Shown piece after piece: positions 55,660 through 64,000 of a DNA stretch of 64,000 nucleotides. The position numbers were made by a program, and so were the translations under genes. The stretch comes from Albimonas marina (GTDB taxonomy: Bacteria > Pseudomonadota > Alphaproteobacteria > Rhodobacterales > Rhodobacteraceae). The notes under the pieces were generated by a model. That model was not told the origin of the DNA, ran no database searches, and saw only the letters and a program-made list of their open reading frames with translations. The stretch spans positions 124,001 to 188,000 of the forward strand of contig NZ_JARHUC010000003.1 of assembly GCF_029223255.1 (NCBI RefSeq), in the 5' to 3' direction. The first letter of the stretch is position 1. The number at the start of each line of letters is the position of its first letter.

Positions 55660-55686
55660 TTAGCCTCTTTGCTAAGTTGAGAACTT
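55660..55686. promoter_or_regulatory. Two inverted-repeat operators between arsR and the dehydratase gene
   Basis: TTAGC-N6-GCTAA (55660-55675) and AAGTT-GAG-AACTT (55674-55686) abut each other in an AT-rich island between the divergent starts. ArsR-type dimers bind such repeats. Confidence 0.6.
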
Positions 55687-55729
55687 GTGCCATGCGGAAG
55701 GCCGAGACTCAAGACCCGGGAGCATGACC

Positions 55730-56677
55730 ATGCCCGTCGCCGCGCTGAAGCTGACCTGCCGCCAGGACGTCGAGGACGCCTACCGCCAGATCGTGCCCCA
55801 CGTGCGTCGCACTCCCGTGGTCGAGGTGGACCCGCGGGACTTCGGCCTGGACGGGTTCCGGCTGTTCCTGAAGCTCGAGCTCATGCAGCACGGCGGCTCC
55901 TTCAAGGCGCGGGGCGCCTTCGCGAACCTTCTGTGCCGGCGGGCGCCGGCGGTCGGGGTGGTCGCGGCCTCGGGCGGCAATCACGGGGTGGCGGTGGCCT
56001 TCGCGGCCCATCGCACCGGCATCCCCGCCACGATCTTCGTGCCCGAGGTGTCGAACCCCGCCAAGATCGCCGCGATCCGGGCGCTGGGCGCGGACACGCG
56101 CCTGGTCGGCCAGCGCTACGACGAGGCGCGCGCCGCCGCCGAGGCGCATGCCGAGGCGACGGGCGCGATGTCCGTCCACGCCTACGACAGCCACGAGACG
56201 CTGTGCGGCCAGGGCACGGTGGCGCTGGAGTTCGAGGCGCAGGCCGCCCCGGACACGGTGCTGGTGGCGACCGGCGGCGGCGGGCTGATCGGCGGCATGG
56301 CCGCCTATCTCGCCGGCCTGCGCCGGCTGGTGGCGGTGGAGCCCGAGGCCGCGCCCACCCTGCACATGGCCCTGAAGGCCGGCCGCCCGGTCGAGGCGCC
56401 GGCGGGCGGCGTCGCCGCCGACAGCCTCGCGCCCCGGCAGGTGGGGGAGCGGATGTTCCCCCTGGCGCAGCGCCACGTGACCCGCTCGGCGCTGGTGACG
56501 GACGCGGCGATCGTCGAGGCGCAGAAGCGCCTGTGGACCGTTTGCCGCGTGGCGGCCGAGCCCGCGGGCGCCGCGGCGCTGGCGGCGCTGCTGTCGGGCG
56601 CCTACAAGCCCGACCGCGGCGAGGCGGTGGGCGTGCTGATCTGCGGGGGCAACACCGACGCCGTGAACTTCGGCTGA
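55730..56677 (+). CDS. PLP-dependent serine/threonine dehydratase-like enzyme
   Basis: 315 residues, fold-type II. I choose the ATG at 55730 over 55724 because GGGAG (55718-55722) is then 7 nt away. Schiff-base lysine Lys59 in GGSFKARGAFANL; ASGGNHGVAVAFAA; phosphate-binding loop ATGGGGLIGG; C-terminal CGGNTDAVNF. The family covers threonine deaminase, serine racemase and hydroxyaspartate dehydratase. There is no C-terminal regulatory domain, so it is probably catabolic. Divergent from arsR. Confidence 0.85.
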   Translation: MPVAALKLTCRQDVEDAYRQIVPHVRRTPVVEVDPRDFGLDGFRLFLKLELMQHGGSFKARGAFANLLCRRAPAVGVVAASGGNHGVAVAFAAHRTGIPATIFVPEVSNPAKIAAIRALGADTRLVGQRYDEARAAAEAHAEATGAMSVHAYDSHETLCGQGTVALEFEAQAAPDTVLVATGGGGLIGGMAAYLAGLRRLVAVEPEAAPTLHMALKAGRPVEAPAGGVAADSLAPRQVGERMFPLAQRHVTRSALVTDAAIVEAQKRLWTVCRVAAEPAGAAALAALLSGAYKPDRGEAVGVLICGGNTDAVNFG

Positions 56678-56691
56678 GCCCGGCCGGGGGG

Positions 56692-56732
56692 CGCCGCCCT
56701 GCGGGCGGCGTCCGCCCCGCCGGGGCGGGGCG
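56692..56732. terminator. Paired hairpins between convergent dehydratase and aminotransferase genes
   Basis: CGCCGCCC (56692-56699) pairs with GGGCGGCG (56703-56710), and CGCCCCG (56713-56719) pairs with CGGGGCG (56726-56732). They fill the gap between two stop codons. Confidence 0.5.
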
Positions 56733-56733
56733 C

Positions 56734-57861
56734 TCAGGCCTCGGCGGTCTCGACCGCGGCGGCGGCCTCGGCGAGCGCCTGGGGCAGGGCGGCCTCGAAG
56801 GCGTCCAGCATCTCGGGCGTGCCGGCGGAGACGCGGATGCAGCGGTTCTCCGGCTCGGCGAAGGGCATGCGCACGAAGATCCCGCGCTCGATCAGCCCCG
56901 ACAGCACCGCCTTGGCGAAGTCGCCGTCGCGTCCGCAGTCCACCGCCACGAAGTTCGTGGCCGACGGCAGGACCGACAGGCCGTTCCTCGCCGCGATCTC
57001 GCCGATGCGCCCGCGGGCGGCCTCGACCTTGGCGCGCACCTGCGGGATCCAGTCCGCATCCTCCAGCGAGGCCTGCGCCCCCACCAGCGACAGCCGGTTC
57101 ATGCCGAAGTGGTTCTTCACCTTGTTGAAGGCCTGGATCATCCGCTGCGTGGCGATCGCGTAGCCCACCCGCATCCCCGCCATGCCGTAGGCCTTCGAGA
57201 AGGTGCGCATCCGCACCACGCGGGGATCCTCGGGGTCGATCTCGGGGGCGGTGCCTTCGGGGGCGAACTCGATATAGGCCTCGTCCAGGCACAGGACCGA
57301 GTCCGAGGGCATCTCCTCGATCATCGCCTGCATCCGCGCCGCGGGCCACCAGGTGCCCATCGGGTTGTCGGGGTTGGCGATGTAGACCAGCGGGCTCGCC
57401 TCGCGCGCGGCGGCGGCCAGCAGCAGGTCGGGATCCTCGCGGTCGTCGCGATAGGGGACGGTCGCGAGACGCCCGCCGAAGCTCGCCACGTGGTAATTGA
57501 AGGTCGGGTAGGCCCCGCGCGAGGTCACCACGGGCGTCCCGTCCGAGACCAGGACCCGCGCCAGCAGGCCCAGCAGCCCGTCGACGCCCTCGCCCACGAT
57601 GATGTTCTCGAACGGGACGCCGTGCTTGGCGGCCAGCGCCTCGCGCAGCTCGCGGTGCTCGGCGTCGGCGTACATCCAGCACTCGGGCAGCGCCTGCGCC
57701 ATCGCGGCGAGGGCATGGGGCGAGGCGCCGAAGACGTTCTCGTTCGCGCCGATGCGCGCCGAGAACGGGCGGCCCAGCGCGCGCTGCTGCTGCTCGGGGC
57801 TGACGAAGGGGATCGTGGCCGGCAGGCGCTCGACCAGCGGGGTGAAGTGCGGGCGGGACAT
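56734..57861 (-). CDS. HisC-like PLP aminotransferase
   Basis: 375 residues from the ATG at 57861, preceded by GAGGAGG. Fold-type I, histidinol-phosphate aminotransferase subfamily: RIGANENVFGASPHALAAM, ANPDNPMGTWWP, CLDEAYIEF, Schiff-base lysine in TFSKAYGMAGMRVGYAI, and IRVSAGTPEMLDAF at the end. Members of this subgroup often act on aromatic or other amino acids rather than histidinol phosphate. No his genes are nearby, so I leave the substrate open. Confidence 0.87.
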   Translation of the reverse strand: MSRPHFTPLVERLPATIPFVSPEQQQRALGRPFSARIGANENVFGASPHALAAMAQALPECWMYADAEHRELREALAAKHGVPFENIIVGEGVDGLLGLLARVLVSDGTPVVTSRGAYPTFNYHVASFGGRLATVPYRDDREDPDLLLAAAAREASPLVYIANPDNPMGTWWPAARMQAMIEEMPSDSVLCLDEAYIEFAPEGTAPEIDPEDPRVVRMRTFSKAYGMAGMRVGYAIATQRMIQAFNKVKNHFGMNRLSLVGAQASLEDADWIPQVRAKVEAARGRIGEIAARNGLSVLPSATNFVAVDCGRDGDFAKAVLSGLIERGIFVRMPFAEPENRCIRVSAGTPEMLDAFEAALPQALAEAAAAVETAEA

Positions 57862-58087
57862 CGACGCCTCCTCAAGCCGGCGCGCCCGCGGCCCGCCGCG
57901 CGGCAGGGTCGGGGCCGGGGCAGGGCCGGGGCAGACGCCTCCGGGGTGGGCGCGCATATCCGTTCGCGACCCACCGCGTCAAGCGCGCCCGCCCGGCGCG
58001 GGGGCGGGGGACGCGCGGATTCACGCCGGGCGCGGCGCGGAAACCGCGGTTTCGGCCGCCCGCGGACCGCTGACCGCCGGTTGGCGA

Positions 58088-58115
58088 TTGACGCCGCGCC
58101 GCGCGCCGGTCTAAC
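58088..58115 (+). promoter_or_regulatory. Candidate promoter for the DUF4170-lpxK unit
   Basis: TTGACG (58088-58093) and TCTAAC (58110-58115), 16 bp apart, about 40 nt before the DUF4170 start. A palindrome AAACCGCGGTTT (58041-58052) lies just upstream. Confidence 0.45.
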
Positions 58116-58154
58116 GCTCGGCCGATCCTGCGATGCAGCAAGCGGAGGCCAGAC

Positions 58155-58397
58155 ATGGTCCAGCGTCTTCACCTCGTCTTCGGCGGCGAGCTGATCAATC
58201 CCTCCTCGACGCAGTTCACCGACGTGTCGAAGATCGACATCGTGGGCATCTATCCCAACTACGCCGCCGCCTTCTCCGCCTGGAAGGCCGCCGCCCAGCG
58301 CACCGTGGACGACGCGCAGACGCGCTATTTCATCGCCCACCTGCACCGGCTGCGCGACGAGGAGCGCGAGGCGAGCCCGACCGAGGAGCTGGGCTGA
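58155..58397 (+). CDS. DUF4170 protein
   Basis: 80 residues, cytoplasmic, no membrane segment. The sequence HLVFGGELINPSSTQFTDVSKIDIVGIYPNYAAAFSAWKAAAQRTVDDAQTRYFIAHLHRL is typical of DUF4170, a short alphaproteobacterial family of unknown function. It regularly precedes the DUF374 acyltransferase and waaA, so a role near lipid A/KDO synthesis is suggested by position only. Confidence 0.88.
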   Translation: MVQRLHLVFGGELINPSSTQFTDVSKIDIVGIYPNYAAAFSAWKAAAQRTVDDAQTRYFIAHLHRLRDEEREASPTEELG

Positions 58398-58414
58398 CCG
58401 CCCCCGCCGCCTCG

Positions 58415-59149
58415 ATGCTGGGCCGGGTCCGACGATCGCCGCGACTGCGCTGGCTCGCCGCCGGCCTGGGGGCGTGGTACATCCGGCTGGTGGAGCGCAC
58501 CACGCGCTGGGAGATCCCCGATCCCGCCCTGCGCGACCGCATCCGGGCCCAGCGGGAGCGGATCGTGGTCGCCATCTGGCACGGCCGGCTGCTGATGGTC
58601 CCCGCCGAGATGCCGCCGGGCAAGCGCGTGCATGCGATGATCTCGGCCAACCGCGACGGCGACATCATCGCCGACTGCGTGGGGCGCTTCGGCATCGCCT
58701 CGATGCGCGGCAGCTCCCGCGATCCGCGCAAGCCCCACAAGCACAAGGGCGGCGCCGCCGTCGCCGCCGAGGCGATGGAGCTGCTGGGCGAGCATGAGCG
58801 CATCGCCGTGGCGCTCAGCCCCGACGGGCCCCGCGGGCCGCGGATGCGCGCGCAGCCGGGGGTGGCCACCGTCTCGGCCGCGATGGGCGTGCCGGTGATG
58901 CCCTTCGCCTACGCCACCTCCCGCGGCTTCGTGGCGGGCAGCTGGGACGCGTTCTTCGTTCCCCTGCCGTTCGGGCGCGGCGTGAAGATCTGGGGCCCGG
59001 TGATCGAGCCGCCCGAGGATCGCTCCCCCGAGGGGATCGAGGCGCACCGCCTGCGGATCGAACGGGTGCTGACCGAGATCACCCAAGCCGCCGACCGCCG
59101 GATGGGCCGCGCCCCGGTCGAGCCCGCGCCCCCGGGCGCGAGGCGCTGA
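58415..59149 (+). CDS. DUF374/lysophospholipid acyltransferase-family protein
   Basis: 244 residues from the ATG at 58415. A CTG overlapping the previous stop is a possible alternative because no clear ribosome site precedes the ATG. LPLAT-like motifs: AIWHGRLLMVP (HxxxxD-like block 1), SPDGPRGPRMRAQPGVATVSA (block 3), DAFFVPLPFGRGVKIWGP. Basic patch DPRKPHKHKGG. Likely an inner-membrane-associated acyl transferase of lipid A or phospholipid metabolism. Immediately before waaA. Confidence 0.85.
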   Translation: MLGRVRRSPRLRWLAAGLGAWYIRLVERTTRWEIPDPALRDRIRAQRERIVVAIWHGRLLMVPAEMPPGKRVHAMISANRDGDIIADCVGRFGIASMRGSSRDPRKPHKHKGGAAVAAEAMELLGEHERIAVALSPDGPRGPRMRAQPGVATVSAAMGVPVMPFAYATSRGFVAGSWDAFFVPLPFGRGVKIWGPVIEPPEDRSPEGIEAHRLRIERVLTEITQAADRRMGRAPVEPAPPGARR

Positions 59150-59150
59150 G

Positions 59151-60461
59151 ATGTCCACGCCCGCGCTGACCTTCTACCTCGCGCTCGCCCGGCTCGCCGG
59201 GCCGCTCGGACCCCGCCTGCTGGCGGCGCGCGAGCGCAAGGGCAAGGAGGACCCCGCCCGGATGCGCGAGAAGCTGGGCGAGGCGACCCTGCCGCGCCCG
59301 CCGGGCCTTCTGGCGTGGTTCCATGCCGCGAGCGTGGGCGAGTCGCTCTCGGTCCTCGGCCTGATCGCGGAGCTGCGCGCGGCGCGCCCAGACGTCGAGG
59401 TGCTGGTGACCACGGGCACGCTGACCTCGGCGAAGCTGATGGCCACGCGCCTGCCCGAGGGGTGCCGCCACCAGTTCGCCCCGCTCGACCTCGGCCGGGC
59501 GCCCGCGCGCTTCATCGCCCACTGGCGCCCCGACCTCTGCGTCTGGGTCGAGAGCGAGATCTGGCCCGCCCTGGTCGAGGCCGCCGCCCGCGCCGGCGCC
59601 CCTATGGCGCTGGTCAACGCGCGCATGTCCGGCAAGTCCGCCCGCGGCTGGCGCCGCGCGCCGGGGATGATCGCGCACCTGCTGCGCCGCTTCTCGGTGG
59701 TGCTGGCGCAGGATGCCGACGGGGCCGAGCGGCTGCGTCGCCTGGGCGCGGTCGGCGCGCGAGCCGCGGGCTCGCTCAAGGCGGGCGCCGCGCCGCCCGA
59801 CCGGCCGAACCTGCGCAAGGCGACCGTGGCGGCCCTGCGAGGGCGGCCCGTCTGGCTCGCCGTCTCCACCCACGAGGGCGAGGAACTGCTGGTCGCCGAG
59901 GCGCAGCGCGTAGCGGCAGAGCGGCATCCCGGCCTGGTGTGCCTGCTGGTCCCCCGCCACCCCGAGCGGGGCCGCGAGATCGCCGAGGAGCTGTGGTCGC
60001 GCGGCCTGCGCGTCGCCCGCCGCGGCAAGGGCGAGGCGCTGGGCCCGCAGGACGAGATCCAGGTGCTCGACACGATGGGCGAGATGGGCGCCTGGCTGCG
60101 GCTGGCCCCGGTGGCCTTCGTCGGCGGCTCGCTGGTCGATCGGGGCGGGCACAACCCGCACGAGCCGGCGGCGCTGGACGCGGCCATCCTCCACGGGCCC
60201 CATGTCGGCAATTTCCGCGCCGAGTACGCCGCCCTCGCCGCCGCCGGCGGCGCGCGGGAGGTCGCGGACGCCGAGGCGCTGGGCGAGGCGGTGGCGGACC
60301 TGCTCGCCGACGCCCCCGCCCGCGCCCGGATGACCGAGGCCGCCAGGACGGCGCTGGGCGACGGGCGCGGCGTGGTCGAGACCACGCTCGCAGCCCTCCT
60401 GCCCCTGCTTCCCCGCCCGACGGAGGGGCCTGGGGGGAGGTCCGGGGGCGCCGCGCGATGA
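59151..60461 (+). CDS. waaA: 3-deoxy-D-manno-octulosonic acid transferase (KDO transferase)
   Basis: A 436-residue GT30 enzyme that attaches KDO to lipid IVA from CMP-KDO at the inner membrane. Signatures: WFHAASVGESLSVLGLI (catalytic Glu region), TTGTLTSAKLMATRLP, WVESEIWPALV, NARMSGKSARGW, HPERG, FVGGSLVDRGGHNPHEPAAL. N-terminal membrane-associated helix. It starts 1 nt after the acyltransferase and overlaps lpxK (ATGA). Confidence 0.95.
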   Translation: MSTPALTFYLALARLAGPLGPRLLAARERKGKEDPARMREKLGEATLPRPPGLLAWFHAASVGESLSVLGLIAELRAARPDVEVLVTTGTLTSAKLMATRLPEGCRHQFAPLDLGRAPARFIAHWRPDLCVWVESEIWPALVEAAARAGAPMALVNARMSGKSARGWRRAPGMIAHLLRRFSVVLAQDADGAERLRRLGAVGARAAGSLKAGAAPPDRPNLRKATVAALRGRPVWLAVSTHEGEELLVAEAQRVAAERHPGLVCLLVPRHPERGREIAEELWSRGLRVARRGKGEALGPQDEIQVLDTMGEMGAWLRLAPVAFVGGSLVDRGGHNPHEPAALDAAILHGPHVGNFRAEYAALAAAGGAREVADAEALGEAVADLLADAPARARMTEAARTALGDGRGVVETTLAALLPLLPRPTEGPGGRSGGAAR

Positions 60462-61492
60462 GGCGCGCGCCCGCCTTCTGGTCGAACCCGCCCGAGCGTC
60501 CGGGCTGGCTCGCGCGGCTGCTGTCGCCGCTGGGGCGGCTCTACGCGCTCGCCACCGCCCGCCGGGTCGCCCGCGCGTCGGACTGGCGCGCGCCGGTTCC
60601 GGTGATCTGCGTGGGCAACCTCACCGCCGGGGGCGCGGGCAAGACGCCCACGGTGCTGGCGCTGCTGGAGATCTTCGCGGATCTGGGGATCGAGGCGCAC
60701 GTGCTCAGCCGCGGTCACGGCGGCACGCTCGGGCGGGGCGCGCCCCACCGGGTCGACGTCGCCGCCGACCGGGCCGAGGAGACGGGGGACGAGCCGCTGC
60801 TGCTGGCCGCCTTCGCCCCGGTATGGGTCTGCCCGGACCGCGCGGCGGCCGCGAAGGCCGCGGTCGCGGCCGGCGCGCAGGCGCTGGTGATGGACGACGG
60901 CTTCCAGAACCCCGGCCTCGCCAAGGATTTCTCGCTCGTCGTCGTGGACGCCGCCTCGGGCTTCGGGAACGGCCTGCCGATCCCCGCGGGCCCGCTGCGC
61001 GAGACGGTCGCGGCCGGCCTCGCCCGCGCCCAGGCCGCGCTGCTGATCGGCGCCCCCGCCGCCCGCGCGCGCCTGCGCGAGCGCTGGCCCGCGCTCGAAA
61101 CCCTGCCGCTGTTCGAGGGGGAGGTCCGCGCGCGGGAGATCGGGATCGACTGGCGCGGCGAGAAGGTGCTCGCCTTCGCCGGCATCGCGCATCCCGAGAA
61201 GTTCTTCGCCACCCTGCGGGGGCTGGGCGCCGACCTCGTCGCCGCCCACGCCTTTCCCGACCACGCCCCCTTCGCGCCCCGCGCGCTGCGGCGGCTGGAG
61301 GCCGAGGCCGCCTCGCTGGGCGCGCGGATGGTCACCACCGAGAAGGACGCCGTGCGCCTGCCGGCGGAGTTCCGCGGCAAGGCGATGCCGCTGCCGGTGC
61401 ACCTGCGAATCGAGCCGCCGGCCGAGGGCGCGGAGACGCTCCGCACGGCGCTGAAAAACGTGTGTTCACAGACAGTTCAGCGCACGCCTTGA
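60458..61492 (+). CDS. lpxK: Tetraacyldisaccharide 4'-kinase
   Basis: A 344-residue kinase that adds the 4' phosphate of lipid A. N-terminal membrane helix region (PGWLARLLSPLGRLYALATARR), then GNLTAGGAGKTPTVLAL, the P-loop of LpxK; VLSRGHGG; DEPLLLA; LVMDDGFQNPGLAKDFSLVVVDA. Family length about 330. Its ATG overlaps the waaA stop. It is the last gene of the unit; the T-tract hairpin at 61615 may end it. Confidence 0.95.
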   Translation: MRRAPAFWSNPPERPGWLARLLSPLGRLYALATARRVARASDWRAPVPVICVGNLTAGGAGKTPTVLALLEIFADLGIEAHVLSRGHGGTLGRGAPHRVDVAADRAEETGDEPLLLAAFAPVWVCPDRAAAAKAAVAAGAQALVMDDGFQNPGLAKDFSLVVVDAASGFGNGLPIPAGPLRETVAAGLARAQAALLIGAPAARARLRERWPALETLPLFEGEVRAREIGIDWRGEKVLAFAGIAHPEKFFATLRGLGADLVAAHAFPDHAPFAPRALRRLEAEAASLGARMVTTEKDAVRLPAEFRGKAMPLPVHLRIEPPAEGAETLRTALKNVCSQTVQRTP

Positions 61493-61527
61493 AAGCGCCG
61501 CAATTCGAACAGACGGCCGCCGACTAT

Positions 61528-61541
61528 TGACCGAATGGTCA
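61528..61541. promoter_or_regulatory. TetR-like inverted repeat after lpxK
   Basis: TGACC-GAAT-GGTCA (61528-61541) is a perfect 5-bp inverted repeat in an AT-richer spot, resembling many TetR-type operators. No regulator or start codon lies next to it in the window. Confidence 0.35.
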
Positions 61542-61614
61542 GGACGTCCCTCGGTCGTGAAGCCTGTCCGCTCACGACGAATTTTCTGGGGCGCGTTCGT
61601 CGGCGATCTTCGCA

Positions 61615-61637
61615 GGGCGGCGCGCCCCTCTTTTTTT
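61615..61637 (+). terminator. Intrinsic terminator with seven Ts downstream of lpxK
   Basis: GGGCG-GCG-CGCCC (61615-61627) followed by CTC and seven T residues (61631-61637), which is exceptional in this GC-rich DNA. It ends either lpxK or a short transcript from the 61540-61600 region. Confidence 0.7.
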
Positions 61638-61706
61638 GGACGCAGAGTCTCAAGGGCAGATTAACGCCCCGGCGCGACCGGCGCCGAACGCCTCGCCCGA
61701 AAGCGA

Positions 61707-61734
61707 ACGGGCCCCTCCGGCGGAGGGGGCCCGT
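61707..61734 (-). terminator. Terminator of the CoxL-like gene
   Basis: ACGGG and CCCCTCCG (61707-61719) pair with CGGAGGGG and CCCGT (61721-61734) with one bulged G. It lies 24 nt after the CoxL-like stop on the minus strand. Confidence 0.6.
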
Positions 61735-61757
61735 CGCATTTCCAGCTGAGGCGCGCC

Positions 61758-64000
61758 TCAGGCCGACTGCATCGCGGTCCAGACGCGGGACGGGCTGAGC
61801 GGCATGTCGATATGCGCCACCTTGCACCCGCCCGCGTTCAGCGCGTCGAGCACCGCGTTGACCAGCGCCGGCGGGGAGCCGATGGCCCCCGCCTCGCCGC
61901 AGCCCTTCACGCCCAGCGGGTTGTGGGTGCAGGGCGTCTGGCAGGAGTGGTCGACGCCGATGTTGGGCAGGTCATGGGCCCGGGGCATGGCGTAGTCCAT
62001 GTAGGTGCCGGTCAGAAGCTGGCCGGTCTCGTCGTAGACGCAATGCTCCATCAGCGCCTGGCCGATGCCCTGGACGACGCCGCCCTGCACCTGGCCCTCG
62101 ACGATCATCGGGTTGACGACGTTGCCGAAGTCGTCCGCCGCCCAGAAGCCCAGCACCTCGGTCTTGCCGGTGTCGGGGTCCACCTCGACCTCGCAGGCGT
62201 AGGCGCCGGCGGGGTAGGTGAAGTTGGACGGGTCGTAGAAGGCCTGCTCCTCCAGCCCCGGCTCCAGCTCCTCGAGCGGGTAGTTGTGGGGCACGTAGGC
62301 GGCCAGCGCCACCTCGCCGAAGGCGACCGAGCGGTCGGTGCCCTTGACGGTGAACTGGCCGTTCTCGAAGGCCACGTCCTCGGCCGAGGCCTCCATCAGG
62401 TGGGCTGCGATCTTGCGGGCCTTCTCGATCACCTTGTTGGTGGCGTTGACGATGGCCGAGCCCCCGACGGACAGCGAGCGCGAGCCGTAGGTGCCCATGC
62501 CCATCGAGCCTTTCGAGGTGTCGCCATGGACGATCTCGATCTGGTCCTCGGGCAGGCCCAGCATGTCGGCGACCACCTGGGCGAAGGTCGTCTCATGCCC
62601 CTGCCCGTGGGAGTGCGTGCCGGTCCAGACCACCACGCCGCCGGCCGCGTTGACCCGGACCTGTGCGCTCTCGAACAGGCCCGCCCGGGCGCCGAGCTGG
62701 CCGGCGAGGCGCGAGGGGGCGAGGCCGCAGGCCTCGATGTAGCTCGCCACGCCGAAGCCGCGCAGCTTGCCGCGCGCGGCGCTCTCGGCGCGGCGCGCCT
62801 CGAAGCCGGCGCGGTCCGAGATCTCGACGAGCTTGTCCATGGTCGCGGCGTAGTTGCCGGTGTCGTACTCCACCGCCACGGGGGTCGCGTAGGGGAAGCG
62901 GTCGGCGGGGACGAAGTTCTTCCGCCGGATCTCCACCGGGTCCATCCCCAGCTCCCGCGCGGCCATGTCGATGATGCGCTCGAGCTGGTAGGTCGCCTCG
63001 GGCCGGCCGGCGCCGCGGTAGGCGTCGACGGGCACGGTGTTGGTGAACACCGCCCGCACGTTCACGGTGATCTTGGGCGTCAGGTAGTTCCCCGCCATCA
63101 GCGTCCCGTGCAGGTAGGTCGGGATCGAGGAGGCGAAGGTCGAGAGATACGCGCCCATGTTGGCGAGCGTGTCGGTGCGCAGCGCAAGGAACTTGCCCTC
63201 GGCGTCCAGCGCCAGCTCGATCTTGGTGACGTGATCGCGGCCCTGGGCGTCCGAGATGAAGGCCTCGGCCCGCTCGGAGGTCCACTTCACGGGGCGGTTG
63301 ATCTTCTTGGCCGCCAGCGTCACCAGCGCCTCTTCGGCGTAGTGGTAGATCTTGGTGCCGAAGCCGCCGCCCACGTCGGGCGCCACCACGCGCAGCTTGT
63401 GCTCGGGGATGCCCAGCACGAAGGCGCCCATCAGCAGGCGGATCACGTGCGGGTTCTGGGAGGTGGTGTAGAGCGTGTGCTGGCCCGAGTGCCGCTCGTA
63501 GTCGCCGATGGCCGCGCGGGGCTCCATCGGGTTGGCGACGAGGCGGTTGTTGACCAGCTCCAGCGTGGTGACGTGGGCGGCGCTCTCGAAGGCCGCGTCC
63601 GTCTCCTCCTGGGGGGTGCCGAAGGTCCAGTCGTAGCAGAGGTTGCCGGGCGCATCCTCGTGCACGTCGCCGGCGCCGTCCTGCAGGGCCTTGCGCATGT
63701 CGACCACGGCGGGGAGCTCAGCGAGGTCCATCTCGATCATCTCGGCGGCGTCGCGGGCCTGGGCGTAGGTCTCGGCGACGACGAGGGCCACGGGGTCGCC
63801 GACGTGGCGGACCTTGCCGTGGGCGAGGATCGGGTGCTTGGGCTCCTTCATCGGGGAGCCGTCGCGCGAGTGGATCAGCCAGCCGCAGGGCAGGCCGCCC
63901 ACCGCCTCGACGTCGGCGCCGGTCAGCACCAGCAGGACGCCCGGCGCGGCCTTGGCGGCGGAGGTGTCGATGGCGTTGATCCGGGCATGGGCGACGGGCG
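61758..64000 (-). CDS. Form II CoxL-like molybdopterin hydroxylase large subunit, 5' end outside window
   Basis: At least 746 residues; the frame stays open to the window edge, so the N-terminus is missing. The internal GTG at 63929 is not the real start, because the upstream part ([21 protein letters not shown]) is conserved family sequence. Xanthine dehydrogenase-family Mo-binding subunit: [24 protein letters not shown] (Mo cofactor) and [14 protein letters not shown] with the active-site Glu. The key loop reads AYRGAGR, the form II signature, not AYxCSFR of true CO dehydrogenases, so CO oxidation is doubtful. CoxS and CoxM partners would lie beyond the window. Confidence 0.92.
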   Translation of the reverse strand, partial: PVAHARINAIDTSAAKAAPGVLLVLTGADVEAVGGLPCGWLIHSRDGSPMKEPKHPILAHGKVRHVGDPVALVVAETYAQARDAAEMIEMDLAELPAVVDMRKALQDGAGDVHEDAPGNLCYDWTFGTPQEETDAAFESAAHVTTLELVNNRLVANPMEPRAAIGDYERHSGQHTLYTTSQNPHVIRLLMGAFVLGIPEHKLRVVAPDVGGGFGTKIYHYAEEALVTLAAKKINRPVKWTSERAEAFISDAQGRDHVTKIELALDAEGKFLALRTDTLANMGAYLSTFASSIPTYLHGTLMAGNYLTPKITVNVRAVFTNTVPVDAYRGAGRPEATYQLERIIDMAARELGMDPVEIRRKNFVPADRFPYATPVAVEYDTGNYAATMDKLVEISDRAGFEARRAESAARGKLRGFGVASYIEACGLAPSRLAGQLGARAGLFESAQVRVNAAGGVVVWTGTHSHGQGHETTFAQVVADMLGLPEDQIEIVHGDTSKGSMGMGTYGSRSLSVGGSAIVNATNKVIEKARKIAAHLMEASAEDVAFENGQFTVKGTDRSVAFGEVALAAYVPHNYPLEELEPGLEEQAFYDPSNFTYPAGAYACEVEVDPDTGKTEVLGFWAADDFGNVVNPMIVEGQVQGGVVQGIGQALMEHCVYDETGQLLTGTYMDYAMPRAHDLPNIGVDHSCQTPCTHNPLGVKGCGEAGAIGSPPALVNAVLDALNAGGCKVAHIDMPLSPSRVWTAMQSA

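Overview
The window is about 64 kb of very GC-rich DNA (roughly 70-75% by eye), densely coding on both strands. It looks like an ordinary chromosomal segment of an alphaproteobacterium, most likely Rhodobacterales. Supporting evidence: a suf cluster headed by an IscR-type regulator with YIP1-family genes inside it; a DUF4170-DUF374-waaA-lpxK run; the order rne-amiC-mrcA-prfB; a secreted protein with a VPLPA-CTERM-like tail; RNase E with a large insert in its S1 domain; and a form II CoxL-like molybdoenzyme. I see no rRNA, tRNA, CRISPR array, complete insertion sequence or prophage.

Layout. 1-4 kb: an M14-type carboxypeptidase cut by the window edge, a DegP/HtrA protease and a DUF6884-like protein. 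4-9 kb (minus): accC, accB, a DsbA-family oxidoreductase and an M48 metalloprotease with TPRs. 9-11 kb: an aminotransferase and the VPLPA-CTERM protein. 11-21 kb: rne (minus), divergent from amiC, mrcA and prfB. 21-25 kb: a small membrane protein, then bactofilin, an M23 endopeptidase and a Bcp peroxiredoxin (minus). 25-32 kb: a giant AsmA-like protein, tyrS (minus) and anmK. 32-43 kb: an alpha/beta hydrolase and the Fe-S assembly cluster (iscR-iscS-sufB-hyp-ybjQ-sufC-sufD-3x YIP1-sufS-small ORF). 43-50 kb: a MarR regulator with its own operator, then a branched-chain amino acid ABC transporter operon. That operon carries a secreted hypothetical and an AT-rich XRE regulator that looks acquired. 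50-58 kb: a CatB-type acetyltransferase, a PheC-like periplasmic protein, a DMT exporter, an amino acid ABC permease, an MFS transporter, an ArsR regulator divergent from a serine/threonine dehydratase, and a HisC-like aminotransferase. 58-61.5 kb: DUF4170, a DUF374 acyltransferase, waaA and lpxK. 61.7-64 kb (minus): the 3' part of a form II CoxL gene.

Themes. Envelope biogenesis dominates: DegP, M48, DsbA, AmiC, PBP1a, bactofilin/M23, AsmA-like, AnmK, WaaA and LpxK. Fe-S cluster assembly and amino acid transport and metabolism come next.

The strongest non-coding signals are: a type-1-like IscR box in front of iscR; an inverted-repeat operator overlapping the marR promoter; two inverted repeats between arsR and the dehydratase; overlapping divergent promoters that give rne a leader of about 435 nt; a 164-nt nested palindrome between tyrS and anmK; a 27-bp perfect GC hairpin after prfB; and a four-copy 27-bp minisatellite before the AsmA-like gene. 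I did not find a clear new multi-gene system. The most unusual items are the XRE gene inside the liv operon, the palindromic elements and the enlarged RNase E insert.
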